This document shows positions 50,370 to 53,231 of a stretch of DNA of 53,231 nucleotides, in pieces (the first letter of the stretch is position 1; each line of letters starts with the position of its first letter). Source of the DNA: Fragilariopsis cylindrus CCMP1102 (lineage: Eukaryota; Bacillariophyta; Bacillariophyceae; Bacillariales; Bacillariaceae); the NCBI GenBank assembly GCA_900095095.1, contig FMBT01000555.1:1-53231 (forward strand), in the 5' to 3' direction. The notes beneath the pieces are model-generated. The model was given only the letters and a program-made list of their open reading frames with translations. It did no database searches and had not been told where the DNA came from. The position numbers and the translations under genes are program-made.

Positions 50370-52970
50370 ATGCGTCCTGAGTGTTTGAAACGATTAATAG
50401 GGTTACAAGTAGCGATAGTAGTCGCATTAGTGACGACGGTACTTGTAACTTTTTTTATTACTGATTTCCAGAACAAGAATACGGCAGATGATGCCGTTTC
50501 AGATCCAACGTCAACGTCAACGTCATCTCCGCATCATAGCAATTGGAACGACAATAGTAATAGCATTGAAACGAATTACTCTTCACTTTCTATCAGTGGT
50601 AGTAAAGGAATAGATTATGCTGATGTATACAGCATCAATAACGGCACCCTAAACATCACCCAAGGTCAGGAACACGAAGAAGACCAGGAAGACAGTATAA
50701 CAGCCGTCAATGGAGACGAAATCATTGAAACAATCGATCTACAACAACTAGAGCGTACAGAAGAAGAGGCAGGAGAAAACAACGATAACGATGTCATTAG
50801 CGGTATTTTTGTTGAAAACGGTGATGAGATTGATGAAAATGACACCATCGTATTGGAGGTGAAGATGGAGTTGACTCCCAGCGATAGTGGTGTGGTCAGT
50901 AGCGATTCTTTATCAAAGGAAGAATTTCTACCTTCTTCTTATTCGAGAGGTATATTCCTACCGGAAAAAGCTACAGAAAGAGTTAGCGATATACATCAGA
51001 ACAAACAAATACCGGAATACTTTACAAGCAGAAAAAAACCAGGAAGATCATCAACGGCAATAACACCTTCTATATCGTCGTCGTCAATCTTGTCGCCGTC
51101 CCAATTGTTACCATCCCCTTCCAACAGAACTGAAGTATCTGTTGATGATCCAGACGATAGTATAAGCGACGTCCCCAGCGATGGTCCAAGTCATCATCCT
51201 TCCTCGGTTCCTACAAGAAGCCCTTCTTATATGCCATCCGATTTTCCAAGTTTGTCCCCCAATCTCCTTAGTGATAAACCTAGCGATGGGACAATTTCAA
51301 CCGGTGCACCTAGTAAGGCTGTACTAAAGCTCATCAATCCTACTGCAGTTCCAATCTCGTCAGTAAAATCTGTCAGCAGTTCTGTACCCAGCGATGGCCC
51401 GAGCCTGCGTCCTAGTACAACTCCGACCTCCGTACCTATCGATTCATGCCCGAACAATGCCCCACTGGGCAAAGGATGTAATGGACTTGAAGAAAATCTA
51501 AATTGTGGATACAATTATATCTACACCGGTTGTACTTTTGATGTCCTCGCGTGTGTTCCGAGTGTGACATGTATATGTCTACCAGGAGGAGATTGGAGTT
51601 GTGATGGGATTTTCGAGCAGCCGTGCTGGGGTTTAGATTCAGATCCGGAAATAGTAGAAGGAGAATGCGATCCAAATGCGTATTTACCAACAAGCGCAGC
51701 CATACGTCCTACTTCCACTGATTTACCGACAATCGGTGTATCGACATTCGCACTAACCGTTACTACAGGACCAACTAGCAGTCTATCCCCAACCTTGGAA
51801 GACGTACCGACATCCTTTATCCCGACCCAGGCCGTAGTGTGTCCGATACATTATAAACCTGATACAGTATGCAGTGCTTCAATCAACAATCGAGATTGCA
51901 AATATGATTACGTCTACATGGGCTGTTCGTGGAATTTTTTAATCTGTGGACCAACAGTAGAATGCTCATGCGAGAGTCCATATGGCAAGAATGATGGAAT
52001 CTGGTCATGTGTTGAGAAAAAATACGGTAGTTGTGGACTTCGACGACATGCTGATTTACCACCATTAGGTGAATCATGCAACCCATATGATGACATATCA
52101 CGACTATCTTCACCACCATCAATTCGTCTACGACATCACCCTCTGATTCACCAACATCGTCGCCCACTCAATCGCCTACGACATCACCCTCTGATTCACC
52201 AACGACGTCACCTACTGATTCACCAACATCATCGCCCACTCAATCGCCTACCACAATCCAAGTGATCCACCGTCCGATACATCATTACGTGCGTCTACTT
52301 CATTAGAAACAATATCGGTGACCGATGCACTTTCTACAGAATGCCCACTATCTCTTAAACTCGGAAAGTGTGCTGAGTTCCAGGAAAATCTACAGTGTAG
52401 CTATAGCCATATATACATGGTTGTACGTGGGATGCTCTTACGTGCTTACCATCTGTTATATGTGATTGTCAACAAGGCAATTGGTTTTGTACAGGAGATT
52501 TCATAAAGCCCTGCGCGTTTTGTACAGGAGATTCCATAAAGCCCTGCGAAATAGATGAGGGGATTTTTCCAGATGACGGATTGCCGTGGGGAGAAGAATG
52601 CGATCCGAATGAAGTTATATCACTAGTACCTTCTATCACTCCTCCTACCAATCTTCCGACTCTTGTTTCAAGTGCTGTTCCGACACCACGACGTCTTATT
52701 AAGGAGTGTCCGGATACATTCCAACTTGGTTCATGCGGGAATGAATACGTAGACGACCTTGAATGTGACTATAACTATGTTTATATTGGGTGCACCTGGG
52801 AAGATCTAACATGTTCTCCCAGTGTAAGTTGCAGATGTGACGGAAATTGGGAATGCCAAGCGGATTTTGTAAATTGTTATTCAGACAATCCACTATTGGT
52901 TGTTCCTGATGATCTACCGTGGGGAGAAACATGTGATCCAGATCAGGCTTTGACATTACCCACCCGATAA
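50370..52970 (+). CDS. Membrane-anchored PS-rich protein with four Cys modules (frame breaks)
   Basis: ATG at 50370 is followed by a signal anchor (VAIVVALVTTVLVTFFI, about residues 14-30), an acidic Asn/Glu/Asp-rich region and a stretch rich in PSDGPS, PSSVPT and PSDFPS words, a style typical of diatom extracellular proteins. Four copies of a Cys module follow at about 51447-51690, 51839-52090, 52342-52600 and 52707-52950, each with CP, C.Y.xx(I/V)YxGC(T/S), L.C, C.C and a LPWG..CDP-type end (LPPLG in copy 2). The frame changes at 52121-52124, 52255-52256 and 52419-52420; one added base at each gives one protein of about 860 residues. Short tandem duplications occur at 52130-52250 and 52485-52550. 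A cell-wall or surface role is inferred. Confidence 0.75.
52484..52550 (+). repeat. 33-base tandem duplication in Cys module 3
   Basis: TTTTGTACAGGAGAT followed by TCATAAAGCCCTGCG occurs twice in direct tandem with one substitution. In the inferred frame it duplicates FCTGDxIKPC, adding a Cys pair to the third module. Confidence 0.85.
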
Positions 52971-53231
52971 TAGGACTAAAGAATGAGGAGAAGAAGGATA
53001 AAATGAACACGAATTCTACATAAGTAAATTGGAATTTATAAATTGAAAATTCTATGTTATTTGTATCATTATTTTTATTCCAATGAACTTTACATACCCC
53101 GATAGTAGTGTGTACTATCAAGTGTTGCAATGTGTATTAGTCGCGGTTTAATAAGAATATGATATATTTAGGAATGCGTCTGTTGCTTTCGCTTTCTTTT
53201 TGAAAATATTTTAGAAAATCGTCCGTTGTCA
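52971..53231. other. 3' flank of the PS-rich gene
   Basis: AT-rich sequence after the TAA at 52968; nothing recognised up to the window edge. Confidence 0.5.

Overview
The window looks like nuclear DNA of a diatom, most likely a raphid pennate (Bacillariales-like). Evidence: several N-termini combine a hydrophobic signal with a phenylalanine at the cleavage site (NAF|AAH, FAF|NS, SSF|VVP), the style of diatom bipartite plastid presequences; there are PSDxPS-rich secreted proteins with Cys modules, expanded MYND-finger, leucine-rich-repeat and ankyrin-like families, GT-AG introns of 100-130 bp, and monocistronic genes with long AT-rich spacers. No rRNA, tRNA or CRISPR was found. The taxonomic call is inference from gene families.

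Layout. 1-20.2 kb: a truncated ankyrin-like gene at the left edge; a kelch/PRiA4b-like/MYND gene; an F-box/LRR-like gene; a plastid-type MFS transporter; a plastid-type flavin thioredoxin-reductase-like gene that appears to lack the NADPH signature; a cluster of sulfotransferase-like sequences (one intact, one decayed tandem copy, one relic); and a decayed paralog of the left-edge ankyrin gene. 20.2-32.4 kb: a two-domain fasciclin protein ending in Cys modules, a foldback MITE, a small MYND protein, a CENP-B-type HTH transposase-derived gene, a tiny Gly/Ser protein, a ferric reductase/NADPH-oxidase relic, and a coiled-coil gene with three in-frame stops. 32.4-46 kb: an LRR protein with a GGA-microsatellite glycine tract, a bestrophin-like channel, a TMEM222/RTE1-like protein, a GDPD, a secreted Cys-rich protein with a decayed inverted paralog, and a METTL21-type methyltransferase. 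46-50.3 kb: a gene-poor island with about 7 tandem copies of a ~191-bp unit. 50.4-53 kb: a PS-rich membrane-anchored protein with four copies of the Cys module also found in the fasciclin gene.

Main discoveries. (1) The bestrophin and GDPD genes, unrelated in their mature parts, share a duplicated ~0.85-0.9 kb block holding upstream DNA, 5'UTR and plastid-type leader; the homology stops at a poly-serine microsatellite. (2) A Cys module (CP..C..C.Y.YxYxGC[TS]W..L.C....C.C..W.C..C..LPWG..CDP) occurs six times in two genes. (3) Three long genes are each broken only by single missing bases in short homopolymers, always of the same sign: either consensus error or frameshifting. (4) A palindromic ACAGTACTGT / TACTGTACTGTA motif recurs in spacers. 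Gene relations are mostly independent; the shared theme is plastid envelope/thylakoid and secretory-pathway proteins mixed with young duplications and decaying copies.
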